Assembly (NCBI GenBank): GCA_030142905.1
Contig: JASJOG010000100.1
Coordinates: 445,001 to 509,000, forward strand
Source of the DNA: Heliopora coerulea
Lineage: Eukaryota > Cnidaria > Anthozoa > Scleralcyonacea > Helioporidae
Reading direction: 5' to 3'
Length of the DNA: 64,000 nucleotides
The position numbers were made by a program, and so were the translations under genes. Each line of letters begins with the position of its first letter. Positions within the stretch are counted from its first letter, which is position 1. The notes beneath the pieces are model-generated. The model was not told the DNA's origin, made no database searches, and worked only from the letters and a program-made list of their open reading frames with translations. This document shows positions 20,801 through 31,425 of this stretch, in pieces.

Positions 20801-23800
20801 GTGGTCATTACGGCAGTCACCCTTCAAACTAAAGTAATTTTTCGTCTTGGTTGAAATATCCCGCCAAGGTGATTCCTGGAGATTTTTCATCGAAAACCAG
20901 TTCAGGTTGTCAGAATTGCGGGCATCAAACCTGAGAACGACCTGCTCCATAGTCTGGTTGTAGAGAACGACGCGAGCCTTTAATCAGAAAAGGATAAAGA
21001 ATTTATATCTTTATCTGACCAATTCAATGTTCCTTGCAGTCTTGCACTAAGGCGATTTGGGGAAATGTTAAAGTTTCTACCAGAAGGAAATTTCCTTTCT
21101 ACTCATTATGTTTTCCACAAACCAAAAACAGATATTGTAATTAGGCAAAGGCAATTCTTCTGGCTTAATCTGTAATACTGAAACATTTAGCGATGGAATG
21201 AATTAGTAGAAACATAAAAGCAGCCTGGAAAAAACTTTTTCACTTACTTGTTTTGGCTTAAACGTAGACCAGTTTTGGACAATTCTGTTTTTATAATGAT
21301 GTCTGAAGTCATTTCGAGTATTCAGAGCTTCTATGGAGTACTCATACATCGGGTATGTCAATTTCCAGTATTCGGACATTATTCCAGGAACACCAGCCAC
21401 CACCTTGAATATCAGAGTCCAGCCTAAACAGATAATAAATTAATCTTTAGCAAAGCTGAGTTTTTTAAAAATGTTTTGAAAATTTCAAGTTTAACTCTGT
21501 CTTTCTTTAGACTACTGAAAGTGCCTACATTGACCTCAAGCGTTCAGTACTTTAAAAACGGTTAGTTGATTAATCCCCAACTTCTTATTTTTCTGGAAAT
21601 TTACCAGCCAGCATTTTGCTTTGAAAATTTTATGCATATTTTAGTTGAAGTTTCCGATGTTAATCACTTTTGGAGAGGTATATTTTCTTTTTACGAAAAT
21701 ATTCGCTATCACTAGACTTAGACTTAGACCTTTTGGATTTTTTGGTGTTATTTTATTTTTATTTTTTGTTTATTTATTTTTTTGTTAATTTCTAGACTTT
21801 TGAGAATTTTTTAGACTGAGGGTTCACAGGGAATTTAAATCTTTATATCTCACCAACAATTTAAGTTCTTGAGCTGAAATTTTGCAACTTTTCTTAAAAT
21901 ATCTTGACTGAAAAAACATCCACCAAAAAAAGTTATGGAGTATTTTAAACACGTACTAACACTGAATTTGACATGGGATTTTCTTAAGGGTTTTCTTCAT
22001 TATATTTTGTGTTTGCCTTTCAAATCATATAAAACTGCAACCACACGTTTTTATTTTTAGAAGTATGTAGTTGTAAGGTAATTACCGTTTGTTGTAAGAT
22101 TACCGTTGTATTGTAGGTAATCCAAGATGGTTACTTCCATGGAATGTTGAATATTTTTAGTTATGAAGATGTTTTATCATTATACTAACGCCAAATGACC
22201 ATACGGAAAATTAAGCCTGGTTCACACAAGTGACATAAGCATAAGGACAAGATCAAAATAAAAACAAAGCGTGATATCTCCTCAAGGACTTGCAAAGACA
22301 AAACAAGAATAATTTTTTTTTTTGTTTTGTCTTTCGTTCGGCTCTTGGTTTATGCTTGGACTATAATCTTATGCTTATGATTACGACGATCCTTATGTGG
22401 CAAGCTCGACTTCATTCCTTTGTTTTGTCTTTTGTTTTGTCCTTATGCTTAAGCTTATGCTTATGCTCACGTGTGAACCAGGCTTAAGAGTCATTTTGTG
22501 TCAATTTCATGATGTACTTTTTGCATGAAAACAATTTGTTAAAATTGGTGGTTCAATTACAGTGTTTCATTTAATCACAATAGCAACATTAAGTAAATTA
22601 GCGTGTCTCGGTAAAGAAAAACCAATTTATCAACATGATTTCATATTGCTAAAAGATAAATGGGAAATAATCCTGAAAACGGAAATTTTTGTAGTTCTGA
22701 AATTTCGAAGTTTTAACAGCTGATGACGTCACAATGACATCAGAATGTGTTGACATGACAACAGAATTGCAACATCTTTCAAAAAAATATCTTTAGCATG
22801 CAGCTAATAGTTTTGGATATATGACGTCTGGCACTTTCTGCCTCCCCCAACCCTAAAAGAACAAAAAAATACACGTCTAGACTGGTTTAACCCATTGTTG
22901 TATTCTTTACTTAGTTTTACTTCTCATACGATCAAATATAGTGATTTTTCTAATTACATTACTGAACAAAATGAATGCAGATTCCAATCCAAGATAGCGG
23001 CCTACAAATTTCATGTAATTATATTTTATACTCTCATATAGAACTGTTGCTTGTTATTCAGAATGCAGTTTATTTTTACCTACGAGGAAATGATGACGAC
23101 AGCCATAAAGATAAAGAAATTTTAAGAATTTGTGGTTATACAAATGTATCATCACTGTCTGATGATTTCATGATACTAAATAATTGATAAATTAGTACAT
23201 TAATTATATGTGCAATATCAACTTAATGTCCGAAGACGAAGATATGTAATCTTGACATGGGAAAAAGCACAGAAAAGGCGAGTTTTCTCATATTTGGTGA
23301 TATGGTGATTTCATTTTACGTACATCTCGGGTTAAAAAGAGCGGAAACTTTCTGTCACCCCTCGGGCTCATAACCACCCAAAAAAAATCTTTGGGGGAAA
23401 ATAAGATGAACGAAGAACGACCAGAATCTATCTAAAATAAACAACAACACCGAAAATACAATATTCAAAATTTCAAACCAACAATTATGAAAGTCAACAG
23501 TGAATGTTTTGCTTGGAAACTCCATAGAAAAGATCAAAATGTCGCCTATCTCCAAATCAACAAGGCAGTTCCAGGGGAAATACTTTAGTTTGTGTAGTTT
23601 GAAAATTTTGCTTGGATTCATGTGCCGACAGGCATTAACCCTTAGTGATTACGTTTGTATTGTAGAATCATAAAATACGAAATATCGGCGGCGGATGTTA
23701 AAGATGAGAAGAGACAGATTAAAATATCAAAATTCGTACTTACCTCCTGCGTTCATATCACAAAATACTGGAAAGGATTTTAAACCAACTGGGAAAGATA

Positions 23801-26270
23801 ACAATAAAAATTATGTATGATAAACGTACATTTTGGTTTCATAAATGCTACTATCGTGAGGGACTTGAACCTGATTTTGGTAACCGTTTGTTTAAACTTT
23901 GTAAATGAAGTTATGGGATGCAAACGTGCAACTATTGAGAATTGGGATGTCGCGATTCCTGCCCTTTTTATGGAAGGTCTTTTGTCTGCCCTGTTAGCGA
24001 CATTTTTTTGGTTCCACTTTCCAAAGCCACGTGGATCTAGTGCACTCGAAATGACCAAAATCGTCCTAACGGTGCCACCTATGTCCTGAGAAATACCTTG
24101 TTACGCCTCTGGGAATGAATAGAATAACTCTTTGATTTCTAGTGGAGAAAGCTATCTAAGTCTTCCAATTATTATGGCGAATGAAGATAAATCTGCGACA
24201 AATCACAGCCATAGTGGTCATTTAGCTTCCTGTCAGTGTAATTGTAAAGAGCTCGCAGCAAATCTTGAGGGATTGAAATTGGAAGTGGTGATCAGTGAGT
24301 CGAAATTAAAAGCCGAAATTAGTTGCAACATGCAAGCTTTGGATAAGTTGCGGGAACAGTGGCACCAAATTGTAAACAAGGTAGAATACGCCTAACGGTT
24401 CCGTCAAACTGAAGAAGGAAAGTGCTCTGTTTGATCCTAATACATCGGGAAAGAACCTGAGTTATTCCAACTAAAATACCGACGAATCTTCGCAGACCCT
24501 GGCCGAAAGTGTGAACTCACAAGTTAAGAGCTAATTCACTTCAAGAAAAATATAATGGCTCTCCTCCATCGCCAAGAAGGTCAAAATCCAGGAAAGAGCT
24601 AAATGCCAACAGTGGGTCATTCAATGGAAGTAATATCCTTGATTTACTAATGGCTGCGCTATCAAACAAAAGAATGAACTCCCTCAATACACAAGATGAC
24701 TTAACGAGCAATTCTCACTCTATCACAGAGAATATGTTGGATTCATTTGATATTCAAATGGAAGAATATAAGCGCAAGCAAAAGAAATCTTATATTACAC
24801 ACGTCAACAAATATATTTCCGGGTAAGTCAGAGATCAAGTCCCAAACCAATCTACTAACAGCAATGTCAATCTATTCTCTCAATTAAAAGATTACAGAAG
24901 TAAGCAACGAGATCTTAAATATTCCTTGCCAGAATAAGACTTTTAAAGTCATGCCACACAAAACAACAACTCATATTGATGATAGGAAATAGACCACTTC
25001 AATTTATTCCCCTGCTAGAGGAAAAATACTAATAAACAAAAGAATTTCCATAAATTATTCGATCGGTTGGACGTAGGAACTCTGACGTTGTCCTCGAGAT
25101 AGGTTCTTTAGCATGTGAGTGCAAGTGGTCTATACAATATTCCGGTTAGGGTCAATATGAGATCAAATTGCCTCAGTTACCTGGATATTAATACAAGGCC
25201 TAAACGTTCAATATACACTCTGCATTTGTGGATGAGCTAAATGTTAATCTCCGCTGCACTTGTTTTCGGAAGTGATCCTGGTCGACATTAATTCGTATCC
25301 AATCGCTGCTTGAATGGAGAGACCGGCAAGTAAAGTGACCATTGACTGATCAAAATCAAGTCCGAGTTGCCTTAACGTCCAAATGCCACCCGCTAGAATT
25401 GACTACCAAAGCCACAACCTCTAGAGTTCCCCCATCATTATGACACCGTCTTGTTCATCATTACGAATGGCGTCACCTCACACGAGCTAAGCCCTGTTGT
25501 ATAATATCAACCGTGTTTTCTCATCTTCCTCGCTTACACATTGATTCGAGATGTTATTCAAAAAAATCTGGAAGTTACTGAGGGGAAAAGCTCTTGGAAA
25601 AGCCCAAAAACTGGTGGGCAGGATAGAGAGGATTCAATACAGATTCTATACATTTATGGATTCTTACATGAGTTTAGAGCGATCCAGTAGATTCCGTTGG
25701 TTGGAGTTTCACATCGTCGTGTCAAAATGTCGGTACAAGAACGGCCAGGATACTTCTGAGATCCATACTATTAGAGAAAAGTGTTTTATTAGTGGAGTGA
25801 AACTAATATTAACTAAGATTGTTCTAGAGCAACCATCTTTGGTAAATAAACATTTGCTCCTTTTAGCGTTTACGCCAATCGCCAAATCTCAAACAACCGG
25901 TACCGTCATTTTAAGATTTGGAACCTAAACATAGTTTTGGCATGACACACACTTCTGTTTATAAAAAGAGATGCAATTTAAAAATTGCTTACATCGACTT
26001 CCGCAGATATTAAGTTCTCCAGCTTGCGCGATTTCAGTGTCACTTTTAAAATGACTTGTCTCCTCTGACAAAGTTAGTTGTACCACTTCAGACAAAATTG
26101 GTAACGAGTTTGACCGAAGTCGATTGATTCCGAAGTCTACAAACTGTGTACATTGCTATACATAAATGAGAATCAAAATATTTTACCTTGTTCGAGCATT
26201 TGAAAGCCAGTACTTCCTGCGCAGCAACAAAGAAGGTTAGGAAAAGAAAAATACTGTACACTTTCATCAC
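17891..26270 (-). CDS. Secreted fibrinogen-like (skeletal matrix protein 5-like) gene, complete (copy A)
   Basis: A six-exon minus-strand gene can be built with consensus splice sites and compatible phases: 26187-26270, 25993-26062, 23744-23788, 21248-21423, 20641-20977 and 17891-17934 (stop at 17891-17893), about 251 residues. Exon 1 encodes a clear signal peptide (MMKVYSIFLFLTFFVAAQ). Exons 3-4 join to FPVFCDMNAGGWTLIFKV, the fibrinogen-like signature (CDM..GGWTL). Exon 5 has paired cysteines (GDCRNDHC, GGC, ACKW). The last exon ends VFAVYVR, the C-terminus I associate with this cnidarian family. Members include proteins reported from coral skeletal organic matrix; here the role in the skeleton is only inference. 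Exon 2 is the least certain, but its phases (0 in, 1 out) are what exons 1 and 3 need. The final intron holds the nested hAT/HIRAN insertion. It looks intact and extracellular. Confidence 0.8.
18762..20024. mobile_element. TA-flanked TIR transposon carrying a HIRAN ORF (copy A)
   Basis: A 1263-bp element flanked by TA at 18760-18761 and 20025-20026. Terminal repeats are CGGTCGAACTTCCATTAAG at the left and the complement of CAGTCGAACCTCCATTAAG at the right (copy B has CAGTCGAAC at the left too). The ends are extended by an array of ttaatagagggtggccgc units at 19935-20012, with a related gtggccgcataatagaggg unit at 18805-18825. TA duplication and TIR suggest the Tc1/mariner/pogo group. No transposase. 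Its only coding content is the broken HIRAN frame. Confidence 0.85.
19053..19668 (+). pseudogene. HIRAN-domain protein, frameshifted, inside a TIR transposon (copy A)
   Basis: HIRAN is a small DNA-binding domain found in replication-fork helicases (HLTF, Rad5) and in some standalone or mobile-element proteins. The frame from 19053 has an N-terminal extension, then HIRAN-like blocks: HEYLDTWQPNIGDEH (near residue 60), REPNNKVDSNAVAVV (the conserved Glu-Pro-x-N-xx-D-xxAVAV core), and VVGHV. The protein continues in the next frame from about 19467 with PKLMAIFLTKFLKR, then VNRGGLYGLEVPCEYHF, the domain's C-terminal half. A repeated catgt around 19456-19466 suggests a 7-bp duplication (GTCACAT) caused the shift. 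The segment between AVAVVSKYW and VVGHV is longer than I expect for this domain. Presence of both halves in order makes the family call good. Confidence 0.75.
22215..22483. mobile_element. MITE with TTAA flanks and GCCTGGTTCACAC ends (copy A)
   Basis: Perfect 13-bp terminal inverted repeats GCCTGGTTCACAC, flanked by TTAA at 22211-22214 and 22484-22487. TTAA duplication is the piggyBac signature. The interior is AT-rich with cttatgcttatg and ttttgttttgtc repeats, partly self-complementary. It lies in intron 3 of the fibrinogen-like gene. No coding capacity. Confidence 0.8.
24132..24395 (+). CDS. Unrecognised small ORF with coiled-coil-like C-terminus
   Basis: The frame contains a Met at 24174 followed by a His/Cys-rich start (NHSHSGHLASCQCNCKEL) and then a charged helical stretch with heptad-like leucines (LEGLKLEV to WHQIVNKVEYA). 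I do not recognise the family. A retroelement ORF1 is one possibility, since decayed frames follow downstream, including an open stretch at about 24560-24826 rich in Asn, Ser and Lys. In copy B the PLE at 63144 cuts the same frame after NLEG. It lies opposite intron 2 of the minus-strand gene. Confidence 0.3.
   Translation: MISSGESYLSLPIIMANEDKSATNHSHSGHLASCQCNCKELAANLEGLKLEVVISESKLKAEISCNMQALDKLREQWHQIVNKVEYA
24396..25992. other. Intron 2 region; decayed repeat sequence, no gene recognised
   Basis: Opposite-strand open frames are present (24560-24826 and 25551-25928) but show no family motif I recognise. The 25551-25928 frame (125 residues, basic) has no signal peptide or membrane segment and no splice evidence. 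Sequence near 25230-25330 vaguely resembles LINE protein but is too decayed to assign. Confidence 0.35.
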
Positions 26271-26789
26271 GTTCCTTTTCTCACGTATCCAGTCGAAGGT
26301 GAAGCTGTGGACCGTGCAAATCCAAACTGCAGTCTGAATATTACCGATGACGACCTCAAGCTTTATCGTGTGTGTTTGAACTTGATTCCAAGGTCAATAA
26401 TTTGTTTTTGCCAATGTATTGATGACAACAGCATTCTCTCCATGACGGTATTGAAGAACCGACTTCCTTCTTCCTTATTTAAACGCGTTTGATGAAACGA
26501 CATGTTAAGATTCAGACTAAATTACATGAAACTAATGATTTAATTGCAGGGTTATGGCGACTGTTTTAGGATAGCCATTAATAACTGAGAATATTTTATC
26601 GTATAAAATGCAAGATTTTTGAGGGCTGCGAGCGAAGATCTTTTATTAAGTTTGAACGTTTCCTGTTCATGTGATCTTTGGCATTAAGTTGACTAAAATT
26701 GGAAAAGTAAACAGTGTTGACGTCGCCATTGACGTCAGTTAGGATCACAGGAAGTAAACAATGTAGTGGAAATTTCACGGTTGATCACG

Positions 26790-27062
26790 TACATTGCGAA
26801 GTCAATGAGAGTGGGTGATGTAGATGGTGATGTTCTTATGCATATAGATAACCAAGGAGCAATGAATTTAGCTAAGAACCCAGTACACCACCAAAGGTCT
26901 AAGCATATTGACGTAAAATATCACTTTATTAGATCTGAAATACAGGCGGATATTGTAAGTCTGAAATATGTTCCTTCCAATAAAAACGTGGTAGATGTAT
27001 TTTCCAAACCAGTAACCAAAGCAAACATGAATAAGTTTAAGCAAGTTATATTCGGAAAGTAG
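26790..27062 (+). pseudogene. Copia-type RNase H C-terminus
   Basis: This is the end of a Ty1/Copia polyprotein: IDNQGAMNLAKNPVHHQRSK (the RNase H motif around its catalytic Asp), then KHIDVKYHFIR and YVPSNKNVVDVFSKPV, and the stop at 27060-27062. Only about 90 residues remain; gag, protease, integrase and RT are missing. The stop is followed by a purine-rich tract (aacaagtggggg) and an LTR-like start. Confidence 0.85.
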
Positions 27063-27106
27063 TCATAAAGGTTCACTATACTCCATAATATAAGAACAAG
27101 TGGGGG

Positions 27107-27212
27107 TGTTAGAATATTGCGCTCTGATATTCTGTAAGTTAATTGTGTTAATTAAATTGTCTTGATGAAATATGTGTAATAGCCTAACAGGAACTGTTAT
27201 TATGAGATAAAG
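27107..27212 (+). repeat. Partial Copia 3' LTR
   Basis: Starts TGTTAGAATATTGC directly after the polypurine tract agtgggggtg, as Copia 3' LTRs do. It has no recognisable CA end: the sequence runs into a taa followed by AGGGGACCTTAAGA, which looks like the end of a different element. Confidence 0.6.
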
Positions 27213-27408
27213 GGGACCTTAAGATACGCGACGGGAAACGACGACGACGGGTAACCGGAAGTCGACTACGAATTTGCGCACGCGCAGATAATCTTTTCTC
27301 ACCGTCGCGTTCCGTCTCTTGGCGTCAACTACGGCAAAAATTACAATCTCACGGTGTGAGGACTACGGCTAGACGAATTTAAAATAAACAGAGAAAAAAA
27401 CTCATATA
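27213..27408 (+). promoter_or_regulatory. Upstream region of the Myb/SANT-like gene; possible transposon end
   Basis: Immediately after the LTR stub comes taa, then AGGGGACCTTAAGATACG and a GC-rich run of cgacgac units. The AGGGGACCTTAAGA start with a TAA flank would suit a PIF/Harbinger terminus (TWA duplication). No matching right end was found in the window. GC-rich sequence here contrasts with surrounding AT-rich DNA and may act as the promoter of the gene starting at 27409. Confidence 0.35.
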
Positions 27409-28725
27409 ATGAGCAGTTCTGTAGAAGTTATCGAAGTAGAGACTAGTAAGGGGAAAAAGGAGTCAAAAAAACATACCAAAAAAGCCACGTAAGTACTAGA
27501 TATTTATTTAACAAAAACATACTACGAAAAACAGCATCTTGTAAACTCAAGATACGAGCTTTTAAAACAAGACAAAAATTTTGCGGTGATATTTTGACTT
27601 TATTTCAAAGTCATAGTCAAATCATTGTCAAATCATTCTGGTTTGAAACAGAAAAACATACTTCGCGATAAAATTTTTTCTTATATTTTATCAGATTGTC
27701 AGCTGGCAAAGGTTTTTACTAGATATTTATCGTTACAAAATGACTAATCGTTTCATATAAATCTTCCAAATTATATGAAAGAATTCTTATGTTTATATAT
27801 GGCCTGAGCTCTATCTAAATTGGTTTGTGCACTATAAAGCGATTGCTTGTATGAAAGGTTGTTTTACTGCAAAATTTATCATTTTTTGCTTAAAAATGTA
27901 CATCAGTGATCAGTCAATAAGTAAAATATTTATAATTAAAAAAGGATGTAATGCAAACAATTTTGGGACAATGTGACTGTTTATTTTACTTTACCTTGCC
28001 GAATGTCTACTCTACCAAACAGGACTATGTTTTGGACTGAGGAACATGATATTATGTCGTGTCGTGAAATATTGGCCGTGGATCCTTTCATTGGAACAAA
28101 AAAAGAAACAGTTCAAAGAGGGGCCAGGTGGAATGAGATAGTGGATAACCTCATGAGAATTGAAAATCCAAAATTCAGAGTCGATCAAAGAGCAGTAAGG
28201 GATAGGTATACACTCCTATCACAAAAACTTAGAAGAAAGCTAAGAGAAGAAGAACAGGCAAGTGGCATTGACACAGATATGACAGAGGTAGAAGATGCTT
28301 TGGAAGACATCATCGATGTTGAGGATAATTCAGCAAAACAAGTGGAGTACGAGGCAGGGGTAAAGATGAAGGAAATGGATAAAGAAAAGCAAAGCGCGGA
28401 AGATGTACGAAAAAGACCAATGGAGAAACTTGGAGAAACCCAAAAGCGCAAAGGTGACAAATCTGATATAGAGAATGACAGGTGTTCAAAAAAGAAAAGG
28501 TCAAATGGAAGTGACACTCTAGCATTCTTAAGAGAGAAAAATGTGATGCAGGCTGAAATAAGAAAAGAAGAAATGAAACTGAAGAGAAGAAATATGGAGT
28601 TGCAAGAAAAAAAACATGATGATTTAATGAACCTAGTTATTCAGCAGCAACAGCAACAAAGCAAGCAATTGCAAGACTTTCAAACTATGATGCTTACTAT
28701 GATGGCTAGATTTGGTAAAAATTGA
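27409..28725 (+). CDS. Myb/SANT-like DNA-binding protein, two exons, intact
   Basis: Exon 1 is 27409-27488 (MSSSVEVIEVETSKGKK..., donor GTAAGT at 27489). Exon 2 is 28023-28725 (acceptor ...ctaccaaacag at 28004-28022). The phases join to KKATTMFWTEEHD, about 261 residues. Residues 28-100 form a Myb/SANT-like trihelix domain (FWTEEHDIMSCREIL, then RGARWNEIVDNL and VDQRAVRDRY). Then come an acidic stretch, a Lys/Arg/Glu-rich region with a probable nuclear localisation signal (KKKRS), and a glutamine-rich C-terminal coiled coil. Such proteins often accompany PIF/Harbinger transposons as the DNA-binding partner of the transposase, and are also found as standalone anthozoan genes. No transposase is nearby. 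The exon 2 frame is also open upstream to a Met at 27973, but the splice and its phase favour the two-exon model. Confidence 0.8.
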
Positions 28726-29599
28726 AAACTCACTGTTTCAAAAATCAATCATGTAGTTTTGGTATTGTAAAAATGTTATCATTTATGTATATGCTGTCTA
28801 AAATTGTGACATTTATGCCTATATGTCACTCTATTGACCAAAGTGTTACTGTATTTACATGAACATAGTTGTATGTAAAATTTGTGATATATTAAAAAAG
28901 GTTCTATTGTTTCATTTACATTATAACAATTACAAAGACAATTGGTTAAAAAATGTGTGTTATTGCTATGAAAACAATTTATCAGAAGGCATCAGCTAAC
29001 TGATGCCTATACTGTAACTGGATTTTGACTCGTATTCTGAGTTTTCAAGATGTTCCTCTTCAGAATATGTTTTATCTTGTATCTCTGGGTCACGTCGTGT
29101 TCAAAACACCGACGACGTCTGGAATACTCTCCTTGTTTGACAGGACAAGTTTTTCACCCTGCCACTTTATGCTGGAGGAATATTTTTTATACCCGATCAC
29201 TATTTCGTTGCAAGAAAACTCCCAAATACCAGCAATCATGTCTAGGAACTGTCCTCCTGCCTCACGAATCCCGATTCGCTGTTTCTTCTTTATACGTGAC
29301 AGAACTACCCAATTGCCATTCAACTTTTTCATGGGTACTTCTCTGGGACAACTCGTTTTGGGAGAACAACATGTCCCCTCGGCTTTCATTTTGGTGCTCG
29401 TCGAAATCGTGCGTATGGCTAATAGCCTATTGCTAACGGCTGTGGATTGTGACGCTTTCTGTCACTTTTCTTCAAGTACCCTTCAGAACCATGAAATAAT
29501 GTTGAGTCTTCTTAGGGCCAAGGATTAGCAGCCAAAATTTCGATTACGACCATGTCTTCAACTAGCCCAACACGATGGGTAGTGCATCAGACCACCACC
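28726..29599. other. 3' flank of the Myb/SANT-like gene and repeat sequence
   Basis: 28726-28990 is AT-rich and probably 3' UTR and flank. From about 29080 the sequence is a member of the diverged repeat family (accgacgacgtctggaatac, then tacccgatcactatttcg and tgcctcacgaatcc). The open frames at 29025-29528 and 29050-29436 fall inside this repeat and are not believed. Confidence 0.5.
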
Positions 29600-30500
29600 T
29601 TTTAATTTTCTCTTGACAGTTTTCACTGACATCCGAAGGATATTAATTCACTTTGCAAATTGATTTTGGACGTCTTGTCGACTTTAAACAAAGCAGTCAG
29701 TTCCACTAAGATTGCTTGACCGATTGATTATCCCATCCATGTAGTAATAACATACTGCTAGACAGGTGCTGACGCCAGCGCCATGAACAATACCCAGACA
29801 ACACCAGTCAATCAAGTTAATGAAATTTAAAAATGGAGACAAAGGCATGCATCGTTGACTTTAATAATGAACTCTCTGCATGTTCTTCTTTTGAACACAT
29901 TTAACTATTGTAGTTAGTTGGTTAACGTTATTCGCTAAAAAGAACCAACAGTGTTCTACGCTGATAATGTAACTGTTGATGACTCATGAAAACTGGGCAC
30001 TTGTCTGGGTTATATATTGGTTAGAAACAGGGCAACGTCTAGCATTCTCTCTGTCTGAAAGTATATCATCTTTTACCCGATCACTATTTTGTTGCGAGTA
30101 CACCCCAAATATCACATGTGGTGTTTAGGAACGGTTAGCGCCCTGCACGAATTCACATCCACTCTTTTAATTTTAATAATTGACTAAACTCCTCAACGGC
30201 CATTAAACTTTTTTATACGGATACTTTTCTGGGCCAAGAATTAGTTCTCTTCCAGACAATTAAGAATTTCGAAAATTTAAACACGCTTCATAAGCTAATA
30301 GTCCTCAGTATTTAATTTGTGATTGTCATTTGATTCGAAGTTCACTGAAAGGTTAGCAAATTACGAGATCTCAGCAAACAACTTACTCCTTTCGCAAGAG
30401 TGACGGAATATTTGATGGAGATGGATGTGGACGGTTTCAATTGTATTCAAAAACACATTGTCATTGAAGATATGATATAATAACATTTACAGCGTAAAGT
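29600..30500 (+). repeat. Diverged repeat family, member P2
   Basis: Carries the landmarks of 1530-2900 and 36480-39370 in the same order: caaattgattttggacgtc, then gccagcgccatgaacaatac, a taataatgaactctctgcat block, and tacccgatcactattttg. The 30290-30480 part (tttcgcaagagtgacgg, taacatttacagcgtaaag) matches 39145-39365. Non-coding. Confidence 0.7.
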
Positions 30501-30519
30501 TTTAAAACGAGATCAAGAT

Positions 30520-30900
30520 TTAAAGGAACTGGATAAAGGAAATAAGTCAATCAATTTTTCGCTGGTGTTGGTTGGCAGCTCCACCCGTATTTACACTTAA
30601 CCATAAGCAACAGTGGTTTCCGAGAACGCAGTGGCGGTTAGAACCAGGACGACGTCTAGAATATCTCTGTCTAACAGAATATTTTTTTACCCGATCACTA
30701 TATACATATGGCTGTGATTACACCCCAAACACAATCTGTTGTGTTCAGGAACGGTTTGCACCCTGCACGAATTCCCATTCACTCTTTTTTATTTAATACT
30801 TAACAGAACTACCCAACGGCCATTTAACTTTTTACGGATACTTTTCTGAGCCAAGAATAGTTTTTCTCTTTCAAACAGTTAAGACTGTTTAGACAGTTTT
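30520..30900 (+). repeat. Diverged repeat family, partial member P4
   Basis: Begins with a block like 520-620 (tcaatcaatttttcgctggt) and continues with gacgacgtctagaatatctc, tacccgatcactata, cctgcacgaattccca and cttaacagaactaccc. It is a second tandem-like occurrence right after P2. It preserves the uninterrupted sequence around the site where the PLE-like fragment entered P3. Confidence 0.65.
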
Positions 30901-31407
30901 TACTAATATCTTCTAAGGAAGTCACTCATGTCAGCAATTTTAAGGCTACGGTCTCTCAGTGAGCTTTAAATTGTCGGTCAAACCTGATCGATAAAATCGC
31001 CTTTGGTTGCGAAACCTATTATTAATATCATGAGTTAGGACTGAATGTCATAATTGACGCATGTTAGGTTGGAGTCTGACTGTTCGACGTGAAAAAAATA
31101 AGACCAAAATATGGTTACAAACAGAAGTCTTCGTTTAACGTTCGTTTCGAAATGACTATAAAACCTTGAAAGATTTTGTCTGAACTAATGTCGTGATAGA
31201 ACAACTCGAGCTGATACAGAAATCTTAAACTAAACTCGTGTCATAAACTGTGCAATTTTTCGTGTAACTTGTACTGAGAAAAATATTGTTGGTAGTTGCA
31301 CCAAGAATCGGAGCGTGTACCAACCCCCTACACTACTCGTTTTGCGCAACTAAACATTTCGCAGAATGCAAAGTGTGGATCAGTTTTCAAGTTTTAACCT
31401 AAATTGC
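30901..31407. other. No gene recognised
   Basis: AT-rich sequence without a convincing frame between the repeat at 30520-30900 and the RTE LINE target site. Confidence 0.4.
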
Positions 31408-31425
31408 AACTAATTTCGATGTGTT

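Larger units (their letters stand above)
1..24271 (+). repeat. Copy A of a >=23-kb direct segmental repeat
   Basis: Bases 1-24271 align colinearly with 39952-63143. The offset is 39951 at the left end, 39926 just before base 13478, 38878 just after base 14571 and 38872 at the right end. The large jump is a PLE insertion present only here (13479-14570), where copy B has 44 other bases. By eye the copies differ by about 1-2%, plus small indels such as 12 bp near 6084 and 26 bp near 3826 missing from copy B. Left of base 1 the repeat may continue. Right of 24271 homology stops only because a PLE interrupts copy B, so the unit may be longer. A tandem duplication and an assembly of two haplotypes in series both fit. 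Confidence 0.97.

Noticed and set aside
23817..24089. 90-residue plus frame conserved between copies
   Set aside because: Antisense to exon 3 and its flanking intron of the fibrinogen-like gene. No motif.
25551..25928. 125-residue basic plus frame
   Set aside because: No recognisable family and lies antisense to an intron, so I only mention it in the region entry.
29025..29528. 167-residue plus frame with a second overlapping frame
   Set aside because: Lies within a non-coding repeat whose other members do not keep the frame.
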